A stretch of DNA of 64,000 bases from Dipylidium caninum. Its lineage: Eukaryota; Platyhelminthes; Cestoda; Cyclophyllidea; Dipylidiidae. This document shows, piece by piece, positions 1-12,423 of this stretch. Within the stretch, counting starts at the first letter, position 1, and the number at the start of each line of letters is the position of its first letter. The notes under the pieces are model-generated. The model saw only the letters and a list, made by a program, of their open reading frames with translations. It ran no database searches and was not told the DNA's origin. Location: contig QEYB01000062.1 of assembly GCA_017562135.1 (NCBI GenBank), forward strand, positions 62,001-126,000. The letters are read 5' to 3'. A program made the translations under genes and the position numbers.

Positions 1-1951
1 TCTTGCGGTGGCGGCGGAGGCAGAAGAGGTGGAAGTGTGATAGCATCACCCGAGTCTCTTTTCGTTGTTCCCTGGTGGTCGTCCACTTCGAAGGAACGAC
101 AATGTTCATGATAACGCTCCCCCTGACCATCTGACGCCTCGTCAGCATGTAACGAAAGATGCAGTGGAGTCGGTGGCGGGGGTGGGAACCAATTAGAGTT
201 GTTAGGAGTCGGAGTCGCAGTCTCGACGGCCGAATCAGTTTCAGTAGAAGGAACAACACCATGGTTGGAGGAGAGCGACACTTGAGGGTTTGAAGTCTAA
301 AACAGAAAATGTTGGTAATAGGCCAACCGATTAAAAGGCCTTCCACGTGGTCCACCAAATTCGTTGTAAGCCCGATTCCCGGCTTGTTCTATGGATAATG
401 AAAAGAAGTAATGTTGCGCAGTAGTGGACGAGTCAGCGCAACTCTATACGCGAATCGGACAAAAAATAGGTGATTAATTCACCTAGACATTATCCTGGCA
501 AGTAGTAGGCATGCGTAACGAAGAACTTCGGTGGAAGCACATTAGCAATGGACCACCTTATGGTAAGATGAAACCAAGGCTATTGCAGGCGAATACAAAA
601 TATCTAGGCCAGCAATGTCACCTAAAATGACAATGAACTTACTACCCTTCGTAGTTTGCTTTTTGCCCATTTTAGGTGAGTGCAGTTAGAACAATAAGTT
701 CCTTCAATGCGATAGCTGATTAGGGCATCTTAACAAACCGAATAAATTTGTCTAATGTTCTATGGGGAACATGCACACCCGAGATCCGAAACTGGCTGCG
801 TGGTAACGCAGAAGTTAAATTCCGACTGGGATAAGTTTAAATCATCTTTTAAACGCCTCCTTGGATCTTCCACACTTTAAGTTAGAATTTAAACTCAATA
901 CTGTCGTAGGCTGTAAAAAACTTGATTCATCAGTGAGTTTTATTAAGAAATTTTGTACATGTAAAACCATAAAACACCAAATTTATAGGAACTCCAAAAC
1001 CCTTTCTACAAATATTACCAATTACTACTGAAAAGGATGGTCAAGCGGATGTGGCCCAAACAGCACAAGCTATAAACTTGAAACGGCGTACACGTGTACA
1101 CAAGCCTAAAGGACTATAAAAGAGGGATCCATAAAAATTCTTCTCTACTTGTAACCTTAAGTCATTTCAAAAGGTTAAGTTTGAAAGACTCAACGACGAC
1201 GCAAGGAACGCCCGGGATTTGAATTTAAAGTCCCCTAACAACTAATAGCAGGGACGTCTCTCCCACGCCCCCAGGCTATTTCAAAAAAGAATACAATTGT
1301 TTCTACGACCACGCTATTTTGGGGAATACAATATTATGTAGATAAATGAAAAGACATTGGAGAAGAATGGGTCAATCAAAGCTAAACGTCTATAGGTGCG
1401 TTCGGGAAGCAAAACCCTTATGGTGTTTGACCATAAAAATCTCCCTAGACACAGCAACCATATCGAATTGAAAGCCTTAAATGAAATTATGGCTACCAAG
1501 CAACTGTCAAGCCCTTTGTCCACATGGCAACGTAAACGCCCATTCCATAAAACGCTGAAAGGTAGATGCTTATTAACATAGCATCGGCGAAGTCAAGAAA
1601 CGCAACTGAACAATGCCGGTGAGGCGACCACATGAGACCTACCGACTGGTCCGCTGGTTTCGTGGTAGACGAGGTAAACGTCGAGATGGTGACACTGACT
1701 GGTTGGGCGCTCGTTTTCACAGCCCCACCAGCGGCAGAATCAGAGAGAGGGGAAGAATCGGTTGCCCCGATCTTGGAGGAGGATGAGGAAGCGGCCGAGC
1801 ACGCGCTCTCGCATGCGGCTGCGCCATCCGGGGGTCCTCGACCGCCCTGTATACGCTGTTGTTGGTTGGCCGCCGCAGTTTGGAGGCCGAAACGTGATAA
1901 ACTTATGTCCCACGCATCATCGTACAAGGACCCACTACCCGTAGAGGACAT
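1..1951 (-). CDS. Ser/Ala/Pro-rich protein of unknown family, first coding exons (partial, runs off left edge)
   Basis: Two exons can be joined. Exon 1 runs 1951 to 1643, starts at the only ATG in its frame (an in-frame TAA lies about 100 nt upstream, with no ATG between) and encodes 103 residues rich in Ser and Ala, with a short acidic-aromatic motif SLYDDAWD near the N-terminus and a five-serine run. It ends at a donor GTAGGT in phase 0. Exon 2 runs 296 to 1, follows a pyrimidine-rich acceptor TTTTCTGTTTTAG, is open in the phase-0 frame without a stop to the window edge, and encodes a Thr/Pro-rich segment with two runs of five prolines. The intron is 1346 nt. The composition suggests a disordered N-terminal region of a larger protein with possible SH3 or WW ligands (inference). 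I do not recognise the family. An upstream acceptor near 2024 could make 1951 an internal methionine. The opposite strand of exon 1 is also open, which lowers confidence. Confidence 0.5.
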
Positions 1952-2059
1952 TTTCGGACCGGTCTTTGCGGAGACGGCTGCATTCTCTGTTGTGGCTATC
2001 AGGATATGTATTGGAAAATCACCTGCCTGCTGAGAGTTGGCTATTTATCATATGCAAAG

Positions 2060-5000
2060 TATCAGAGGCTGTTTTTAGAAACCAAACCGAACCTTAGTTA
2101 TCAAGGTTCGAATCACTTGTGACAGACTTGCCCTGTCTGCGTGAAGAGTGGCAACCACGCTTAGAGTCAACTGACTAGGGGCGTAGCAAAAGTCAGGCTT
2201 TAAGGGCTAAAAAAAGGAAAATTGAGCGCCAAAGAGCTACAATTTAAAATAATCGATGAAACAATATTGCGAGCCCATAATTAGTTATGCTGTCGAAACT
2301 ATTTTTAACCACGAAAAAGAACAGAAGAGATGAAGGAATGCCAACCCAGCAATTACGTGGGGGTCCAGTGACCAATGCATTAAGGTAAATGAAGGTACAA
2401 AACAGACAAACGAAACAAGTCCGCAAGACCCTAAACTCATCTATCAGAAAGCGACTGTATGACAAAAAGTACCAATACATGGAAGTGAAGGTGCTCTTTA
2501 AAAACAGTGGGTTTTTTGGCTTACATCTGCTGTTTATTTGGGAAAAATTTATGTTAGTAAAAGGGAATAGTAACTGCTCACGGGTTATGCAATTTACATG
2601 GGAACCAGAACTGTAGCTACTCAATTGAAGGCAGAGCACGTTTAATTTAACCAACACGTAGCCCAAATTATCACTAAGACTGCCAATTCAACATTACGAC
2701 GTTCAGCACTTTGAGCGCAAGTTGTGGAACGAGGTCCACCTGGCAGCTAGATGGTATCGTGCTACTGTTTGGTTCGTCCATGTGAAATAACTGTCCCATG
2801 AGAGTCAGTCACACGTGGGAGACCAGACGTGAATCCGGCCGAGGGATAATCGTCCGTCTGATTCCCAACTACCTTATTGCAGTATCAAGAAACCCTACAT
2901 TGGGAAAAAATTATTATTCCCATAAAGGACTACCAAAATGTCAGTAAAAGCACACTCGTCGGTTTGTTCAGAAAATTGTACCAACCAGGACGAAGGTAGG
3001 GAGCTAAGAAGGGTTAGATTTAAAGGAGACGTACCTGACAATAGCGATGGGATTGCGCATTTTAAGTTATGTAGGAAGAAGTGGCTTTGTACCGGCATAT
3101 AACTTGGCATCACCTAACTCAAGTGGATTGGTGGTGTCAGAGCAAGCAGCCGAATGAACGAGGATTAGACACACACACACACACACTCGTGCGGAAAAGG
3201 GAGGTGATGCTCCGGTCGGTGTCCGAGTAGTAAATAAGAGGCTGTACTCGAAAAGACCCGTCGGGGGGTGGGTGAGCAAGGCGGTGCAAGCTGTCACCCT
3301 CACATTACCTCATCGTGACTAAGAGCGCCGGTGAGTCAGACGCACCTCCACCGGTGGAATGGAACTGACGCGCCCTCCGCGCACCCGGCGTCGCTGCACC
3401 CAGCCTACGGGAATCTGGCAGTCGGTGACGCTGGTGACACGGAAATGAGGGAATGGAGGGAGAGACAGACTGGTTGGACGGGCGTCGGCCTCGCACACGG
3501 GATTAGAAGGGTTCGAAAACCGAGTTGTGGGTCGACAAAGCTTCTGCATACCCGATTACTATAGAATTTCACTCTAGACAGTCAAGCCTTCTTGTGAATG
3601 ACAATTAGCAGAGTGCAGTACAATCACTTCGCAACATCGGTGCATTTGAATGAAAATGCAGGAAGGGATGTTGTGTTTGCAGACTTAGCTACACAGAGGT
3701 GATATTAACCTAAAAAAAGACGTCAGTCAATCAAATTCGACACCACTAACGCATTCACGTTTGAAAAAAATGAAAACAATGGAAACGCAAGAAGGGCTGC
3801 ACTCATGGAAAGTGGGAAACAGAGGAGAACTTGGAAATTGCGAAAGTACACATCTTTGGTATGTATGGGGACCATTAACGAGAAAACCATCTTCCGCTAC
3901 CAAGAAGTGACGAAAGGTAGCTGTGTGGGGATGTAATGAGCCCACTGAAACGTGAGAAAACGGCTAATCAGACATACTGGCCGGGTAATTTGTGGGAGGT
4001 CGTTCACACGCTTCAACAACAAACGCATGGGAAGACGCAGCATGAGTGCGCTGCAAAACATGTAAACCATTAAAGTGGGAAAGCACCGGAAAGTCAATTC
4101 ACACAGAAATTGCCTTAGGATTTAATCACAGATTCCCCAGGTCGATGAGCCTGCGAAGGAAGCGGAAGCACAGAGATTTAGCAACAAACGGTCAAATGCG
4201 AGCGTTTCTGGCTCACAAAAGAGGCAGACTACTGGGGACACAGACAATACAGAGTCTAGGCCTTCTTGTTAGGACGCGGGGGCCGACCACATATCGTCCA
4301 GGCATTTGCAACAAGATAACTGACAGGACTCACAAGGCTAAGCCCACTTAGGAGGCCATAACACTGGAAACAGTTTAGTGATTTCGAATTTACCCGAGTA
4401 CAAACAGAAATTAGGCGAACAGCTACTTCTCTCTCCAATCTCAGCAAATTATATGAGGATCTGACGAGAAGACCAGGAGAAAACAGTGACGTTGCAACGC
4501 AAATTAGTCCAAACATCATAGAAAATATTGACCCAATAAAACTTGAAACAACATACCAGACGTTAAAATTCCCATTTCTTTCATAATCTGATAAGCGATA
4601 ACACAAAATTCGAAACTAGTGAAAAGAATGTGCATAAGCGCTAAAAAAGAAGCATTACTTTGAACTCAGAATACCGCCGAAGCGGACAGTTACATGGGTT
4701 CTCCATGCATCTTCATAATTCTGTACTTAAAAGAGCATAAGACAAGTTTCCCCATGAAGACAGCCATTGGCCACTGCTTCACAGTGTTGCTGTGGCTTCG
4801 CTTAAAGTACCTGCACGAGAACAAATGGCGGAATGAAGATAAATTTCGGTTATTTTTCCGGTCTGGTATAGATGAGTGGACTTTAAGTGCAGTAGCATTA
4901 GCCAGAAGAGGAATATTTCAAATAACAGGCAAACAATTCCCATCCTAAATCTCATTTACAAACAACAATCACGGAATGTTATTAGTTATGACAAGAAATA

Positions 5001-8000
5001 TTAATATGATGGGCAATTCAGCGTGCCCTAACCTTTACTTTCCTCGAAAGCACAGAAAGGGCGAGGATCCCCAAAAAAGCAACACACGTTACACAGAAAG
5101 AAAATTTATAAAAGCCTATATGCTCTCGCAGTCATTTTTTCCGCAATAATAAACATGGACAAAGTCAGAATCTGGACCTTCGTGTCCACTAAAACTAGCT
5201 TCATTGTGAAAAGCGGGAGGAAGGAGGGACCTTGAAGACTGCTATAGCGATAAAGCAACTAATTAAGTCCAAAGATGTTTCTTGCCTTCTACCTATTTAT
5301 CTCGTATTTTAAGATTAAAGGGAATCCTTCTGCTGCATCACAAAAGTATGCCCATACGCTGAAGCGAACATATAGCATATGGCGGGTTCCATCATGTGAA
5401 TTTAGAACACAGAAATGGGTTTTCTCTAAAACCACTTCCGGACCTCCTATCACAGCGAGAATTACAATCGTTGAGACAAAACAAATTAAAAATGAGGCCA
5501 AAGGGGGAGGGGGTGGCACTGGCACCCCTTTTAATACATTGCAAACAAATGCATTCCACAGTGCATGATGATCGGCATGTTCTGGCCCAAGTATGCCCAT
5601 AAAACGCCCGGGCTCTAGATCATCTAGCACATGCATTCGAAATCACATAGAGACAGTCGACCAAAAGCATCTGTTTTGCGTCGAAAATAACGAAGAGCCA
5701 CACAGAGTTTGCCGGACAGAGGGATATTCCAGCCACTATTCCCATTGACAAAACTAACATGCCATGCGATATAATAGAAAGACGCGCGAATACCTCACCG
5801 CGTTCTCAGTTCTTCTGAGACCGGAAAGTTAAGCTGTACAAATATACTGTGACGGCAAGAGTAACGAAGGACGAAAACACCGACGGAACTAGTGTGTTTA
5901 TGTGGAAAACAAACCTCGGGTCTGTCTGATATTAAAATTCGAAAATAGCGGGCAGAAGATTGCACAAGCACTATGCAGGTTGAAAGGAGTCTAATGACAA
6001 TTCAAACAACTCTACGGACTCAACTAAAATGGCAATGCAGGGGTGCGAACTGGACCCTCGACGCGAGGCCACGTCTACGGAAACCGGGACTGGCGCAGCC
6101 GCGTAGGACGTCCGGACCTTCGGCATAAATTAGACCATTTAATCACCTTCAACACGGCCACTTATCGCCTTGACTGGGGAAGTTAGCGAGTACAATCGCG
6201 TTTCCCAGAGTTTACTATGAAATCAAATCTTCATGGGGGCATACGCTGCGCTAGCAGTGTTTATTACCAAATCAAGGAAAAATGCCCAAATATACCTTTG
6301 ATAAATCGAGCTGGTGGGGGTGGAGGGTTCTTCGAAACTTTGACCTTGCGCGACTCAAAGAAGCGAGTGACATTGTTGGCGAAATCGGATTTGGAAGTTT
6401 TGGAGGCGGTTCCATCGGTCAACTCACCGAGGGAACCGACGACGGCATTGCTCTGGGCAGCACTATGAAATTACAGAAAAAAATGAATACCTCTTCCCAA
6501 AATAACATTTCTGCATGTTTACGATAATAACCTCCAGGGGTAGAAAATAAAGGCAGGGATGAAAATAGGCGCGACACAGTTCATAGGAAAAGAGCGGCTA
6601 TTTAAGTCCTTCGAACGAGTGGTTTGAGGCTACTTTCCAGAGCGCTTCACCAGTGAACACCAACTCCCCAGATCTACAAGTTCTGTGCTCATCCCCAGAA
6701 GTGAGGACACTTTTTGGAAGTCTTGTGATAGGAAACAGTAGAACGTTGTCCCAAAACTTTCTCAAAAGGAATGTTCAATTTAAAGTATAACCAGCAAATG
6801 GATACCAAGATGAGTTTAAGTAGGGCCATAAAGATTTTGTATTCCCTTAAAAGACATTTTTGTTTGAAACTCATCATAAACATTAGCAAAAAACTGGTCT
6901 AGTTCTGTTAGTACACTACCAGAATGCTGGCTCATTTTACGAAGATGTTCCAACAACCTCAGGTTCACCAAACTTACCATCTTTAACTCTCTGTCCCCCT
7001 TCCTAAAAGCACAAAGGCATGCTGCAATCACCAAATGCGCACTGGATAGCCCTAAGATAATACGAACATAAGCTTGTGAAAATGATGTAGCAAAGCGTTA
7101 TTTCTTGACCTTCGATAGAACAAATATGTGATTGCGTGGATGTGGAAGATTTTTCGTGGCGTATTGTATGGAAAACACGAAGGATACTCATTAGGTTGAT
7201 AGTAGATAAATGTGGAGTGTTAAATAGGCCTTGGTTAAGTCTGGGGGATGAATGAGAAGTTTAGGTAAATTGTACACCTGAAGCCCAGTGAATTACTTGG
7301 TGGAATTTCCTAGTCCGTAGGCGCAGGTGAATCACCGAAGGCCAGGCATGGCTGAGTGTATAAGTATTTCTGGAAGAGGGAATACACTTTTAAAGAATGC
7401 AAACCCACAAGTGTCGAGCCACTTTTCCACATACCTTTTCAAAATTGTGAGTAGGATTTTCAAACTCTGGAAGAGTAGTACTAACCACTACAATGCTTTA
7501 TTGAAGTGCTAGGTATCCTGCAGTTGTTTCACCCAGTAAATAGCATTAATAATAAGCGACACGTAAAGTACCTTAGCGATTTGCTTTAAGCTCAAACTCA
7601 AAAGTGTTACAACGGTGCTAATAATAAGGCGCTTTCCCTACATTTGCGATTTCTCGATTTAGCAAAATATTAAGCTACGGCAGGAACAACTGAAAGTGAC
7701 CTGAGAGGCCAGTGCCAAGAAAGGCCAGTCCTCCCTCTATAGGGCTGAGGGAACACTGACCGAGTGGATAAAGAGGGCAGCCACAATGATAAACATTCTA
7801 GTCATTAATATCTAGTGTCACTTCACTCATCCCCTTTTAGAACGGGGAGGGAAGAGCAGTCCAGAAATTCTCCCCAGACGTATGTAAAGGAACCAGTTTT
7901 CACCTTCATAAACTTCCATGCAGCCATGCTAACAGACAGACTCCAAAGTGATGTCATACCGTAAAAGGTAATAATAACACACTATCTCTTCAAAAAATAG

Positions 8001-11000
8001 AAGCATAACAACTCCGTAATAAGTTTGAAACGGTGAACTCCAACTTGGAATCGAAATCGACCAACCAAATCGGAAACGAACTACTGAACGAAATGCACAA
8101 CTTTTGGAGTTATGTCCATATGAAAAAAAAGACTAACCTGCTACTCGATTCAATACTAAGGTGGAAAAGCATTCTCGGTCTTCATAGTCATCGAGTGTTT
8201 TATCTGTCGCCTTACAAGTCACCGCAGGAAGCAATCACCATCCCGATGACAAACTTAGTAGCTCAACGTACCTCTCGTCTATACAGAAAGCAGAATTCCG
8301 AGAGAATACAGTAAATGTTAAGAGGAGCAAGAGGCAGATGAAAATGGTAATGTATATACGGATTACCTTTGCTGTTTTTATGCAAAAACACAATCCCTTC
8401 TACTCAATGACCGAAGGAGTTGTGATATGCAAACAACTAAAACTTCAATAATATTGAAGCTTAAAACTTGAATGATTACTTTAGAGCTGTTTCTGGAATG
8501 GTAATCGCAATACCGAGTTGGTCCACGAAAAACAGAATGTAGAATTCGAATGTCTAGTTAGTATAATTGCTAGATACGTTCATCAAGAAGATCGCAGGCA
8601 TACAGAATGATCTGTCTGTACCGAATAAGAAACACTGGCCCGATAAGAGTGAAAAATGTTGGCAACATCGACTCAATAAGATCATCCTTCAAATTCTTGA
8701 TTGATTGGGTGATGGTAAAGTAGCACTGTTTAGATTGAGTGTCCCTTTTGATAAGTCACAACGGCAAGAAAGGAAAGTCCAACCGGTAATGTAGCAATAT
8801 ACACTAGGTGATCGCACCATTGAAAAAAAGCGCTGTCGTCGTGAGGGAACCTTCAATGTTTACATCACAGAGAGAATAGTGCACAAAACAGAGCGAAAAT
8901 GTTCGTTCAAAATTGTCGTAAGAGATGCCAGCCGATATTAAACCTATATGTATAACCGTAGCATCCAAACAGAACGGGGCGCTGGCTGGTCCTAAAGTTC
9001 CATTTCCAACAAATAACAATTTTGCCTAACTGGAAAAGAAATTATGTTAGGTTTTAACACGAGGTAAGTACAAGATAAAGAAAATTTACTCAATAAAGTC
9101 CAAAGAACTAGAGAGAAGACCATGTACACTGACAACTAGTTCTTGAAAAATTCCTTTTTTACGAGTCCAAAAAGCTGAACTTACGGATTTACAAATACAT
9201 TGAAACAGTTTATAAGTAAAACAGGTAGTGCCAACAAATTCAAACATGTTATTAATGTACAAGAAAGCCAATGAGGTAAGCCAACAGAAAACAATGAAGA
9301 CAGCGCTCTACGCACGTCGGTTTATGTATTACCATAGTGTAATGACAGTTGTACTCATGCTAATTGTCAAAGCCAATAGGGCCGAGTCAAAAGTTGTCAG
9401 TTAGTTTAAAACCTACCAGTTTAAGTGTGATTGAACAATAAGTGTGATCGACGAGGAGCTATATGAAAAATGGCTATCTACAACCAAATAGCTCACAAAT
9501 AGAGCTTGCACGCATCGACATTGGAGTCGATTAAATGTGCCAAAGGGGTAAAGGTTGTCGGATAGTACAATCAATATGAGGCAAGTAATAATTTCACGGA
9601 GGCGAGTGGCAAAAACCAATACCAAACTTACATGGGAGTCGAGGCCATGCTCTTGCGGATCAACTAGTGTGTTCACCACAAATCACTAAAAGGAAAAGGC
9701 GGGATAACTCAGTTAGACCATTACGACGAAATCAAGATTGCATTAGGAACACTTTAGTCTTAAATTCGCCTTCCATAGGCGACGTTACAGTCGTATCACC
9801 AAGCTCAAACCCTCATGCCAGTTGGACAAACTACATTTTCCTTGGTTAATGTTTGGAAATGACAAGAAAACCTGGAAGGTGGGGGCCAGAGGCGCAGACG
9901 AAGGTGAACGGGAGGGCATGATCGGCACGTAGACTTAGACAAACAGAACAGATGTTAGGTTCTCAAATAAAATGTTGAACGTTTAAAATGCGAGGCAAAA
10001 GTCGACGACCCAAGAAAATAGGTCCAAAATTACTGGGCTTGTTGCGGTGGGCCAAACTCAAACTACCCATCAAGCACACGAAGCCCGAAACAAGAATGTT
10101 ATCGTTAAGCTCTGGAAAGAAGTAACCACCATATTCACCTGCGGGATTAAAAGCCAAAGGCCAACACCCACTTTCGATAGTATGCAGTACGCGGGGTGTA
10201 AGGTCATGATATTAATTGGCTTAGCAGAACAAAACTGTTCTCTATAGCTAACTCTATAATAATCTGAGAGGCTTATCTAATTCGTCAAATAAACTAAGTA
10301 AAGCGTAAGTGTATCAAGATTGCTTGTTTCTTAAACCTCTTGGTTAAACTTTTCGCGATCCTCTGAAGGCTGTAAAGAAAACTTAATTAATCAGTCATCC
10401 ATACCGACCGTTACAATATTCAAGACAGTATTAACACGTTTCAAAAGGCACTGCAACTTGGCGAAATGGCGCCTTAAAGTTTTTAACTTAAAATTGATGC
10501 GAGCATTCTCCAAATTTTTGCCTACAATATTGCAGCATCATGGTGCTCCGAAACTCACATGAGGATGAAAGTAAACTAAGTGTTACCATGCCGAAATGCA
10601 AGATTTTCTAACTGCCATCAAGTTTAAAGCGGTTTTGCAGCTCGCTTCTTTGGAGTCTGTGTTCAGGTCAAATTTGGCCTTACATTGGTGACCTGCAATA
10701 TGTAGGAGCTACCTGAGCGTAAATCAACCTCGTTAATCACCCAGCTGTCAGATAGTTTAATGTTCGCAAATAATACCTTGAGCCTCCATTGAAGTCACGG
10801 CATACCGTTGTAAAAGATTCCAAAAGGTTTTTTATTCCATTCAACTAAAACTTAATCGTGTAAGACGAGTAAATAATGTGCTTATGGAAGGGGATTTATG
10901 TAACTATCGAAAGCCGTCCCCAATTCAGCCCTGAAGTACATAAATTTGTGGTCTGCCACTTTAAGTTTTGACAATGTTTTATATGGCTCCAAGCATTATT

Positions 11001-11770
11001 TGTCACTCCACCTAATAATTCATAATAGGGACCCTTATGAAATCCGTCACATCGCCTGTGGCAGCCTGTGGCAGCAGCACCCAAATCGAGATGGGAGCAA
11101 TGTGCATCGGTTAGTGAATGTGGCTTTTCGGCAATATGTGGCGCACTTCAAAAATGGTTAACGTTTTATCTTAGGTACTAGTATGGAAATGTTTTGTTAT
11201 TAACTTCAAAATGAGGTTTATCGAATAACGTAACTGTTCCATTGCCACATTCTGTTATAGCCTGTCAGACATTTTTACGGGCATTTGCATAAAGAGCAGG
11301 AGGGATTGTTAATCTCGTCCGCGGATATTCCGTTTCTTGTATGTTTTTAGATATGAGTGTGGTTTAAATTAATGGGTGGGTGTGTAAAAGCTAATGTTTA
11401 ACAAGGTACAAATATGTGAAGTAGAAATAGATCCTTGTCTTAGTAACAGTACAATTAAAAGTGGGAACTAGGATTACGCACATACACCAGATTATCGAAT
11501 TTAGGCAGCATTCCTAATGCAATTAGAAGAAAATTTCAATATTATTTTACGATTCTGGTGACAAGAGTCGCCTCAATCATCCCCTTCTCTCATAATATAA
11601 GATTATTATTAAAGCCGACTCATATGTTAGAAGAATATTATCGTTATCTGTAGAGTCGAGAAGATGAATTCCTGTCCTCACTCATAGACACTTCCGTAAT
11701 CTTTGGCTCGATCTGAATAACGTGAGATAACAATGTCCACCGCTTGATTAATAAAGCGCCGCTATGAGAA
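2060..11770. other. gene-poor stretch, no supported exon
   Basis: About 9.7 kb with many short open frames on both strands but none with a recognisable domain or a coherent exon structure. It contains an (AC)9 microsatellite and a GC-rich patch at about 3200-3560, which is open on several frames of both strands and could be a promoter-proximal region of the left-edge gene (inference only). Otherwise I see nothing to annotate. Confidence 0.5.
3169..3186. repeat. (AC)9 microsatellite
   Basis: Perfect run of nine AC dinucleotides read directly on the plus strand, just before a GC-rich block. Confidence 0.95.
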
Positions 11771-11782
11771 GTGTCGCGGTCA

Positions 11783-12423
11783 ATGCAAGATCCACCCATG
11801 ATGTGTAGAACTAATTCATTACATTTTTGTAGTTCCCCCCCTCCCAAGTTTTTCATTGGTCCGGCGGTTGTGTCGCATGGGAAGCTCCTATTGTGTCTAA
11901 ACGCGAATGCATTCATATGGGCAAAGAGCCAGACAAGTGCCTCAATGACCCAAAACGTGAACCAAAGCTTGCCAGAAGCCCGGAATTCTGAACTGTCTCC
12001 CTCCAATACACAAGGACTCGTCATAGGTGGGAGCATTGTTGGTGGAAGTATCGCACTTGTTTTACTGATCATCTGTTGTTGCTGCAGTGTTAGATCACAA
12101 AAATCCGACATTGAAAAGATCGTTAAACCTGCAAAGAGGGAGAATGGTGGGAAGATGGAAATGGATGTTTTAGAGGAGTCGGTTTGCCCACAGGCTGAAA
12201 ATGAAGCAGAAAAGGAAAGCGGAACCAGTATGGATGAGGGAGTGCCCGACTTGCACGATGGTAAAAGTCGAACATCTTTCGAGGACAAAGGAAGGGTGCC
12301 AGCCAAGAGCCCGTCAATAATACAGACGGCTTCCGCTGCACAAGGCCTTGCACATTTACCACCATATGCTAAGGTCCGCAAAAATGGTGCCTCCACATTT
12401 TATTTGGATGTTTCGCCGCCGTA
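11783..12423 (+). CDS. probable single-pass membrane protein with acidic cytoplasmic tail (may be a 3' terminal exon)
   Basis: The frame is open from before 11783 (first ATG) to a TAA at 12421-12423, about 213 residues. Around residues 75-105 there is a Gly-Ile-rich then Leu/Ile/Val-rich hydrophobic stretch (GGSIVGGSIALVLLIICCCC) followed at once by basic residues (VRSQK), the layout of a transmembrane helix with stop-transfer and likely palmitoylated cysteines. The remaining 110 residues are hydrophilic, acidic in the middle (runs of Glu/Asp), and contain a proline-tyrosine motif PPYAK near the C-terminus, a possible WW-domain or kinase docking site (inference). No signal peptide is evident. 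An acceptor-like TTTTTGTAG ends at about 11831 inside the frame, so the first part may be intron and the ectodomain may be encoded upstream. The opposite strand is also open here (12396-11644), but its product has no domain logic; the plus frame is preferred for its topology. Family not recognised. Confidence 0.5.

Noticed and set aside
1632..2033. Plus-strand open frame opposite the left-edge exon
   Set aside because: Its product lacks any domain or splice logic; the minus frame has a start codon, a good donor and a phase-matching next exon.
11644..12396. Minus-strand 250-codon frame opposite the membrane-protein exon
   Set aside because: Long only because the plus strand is coding; no domain, and the plus frame has clear transmembrane topology.
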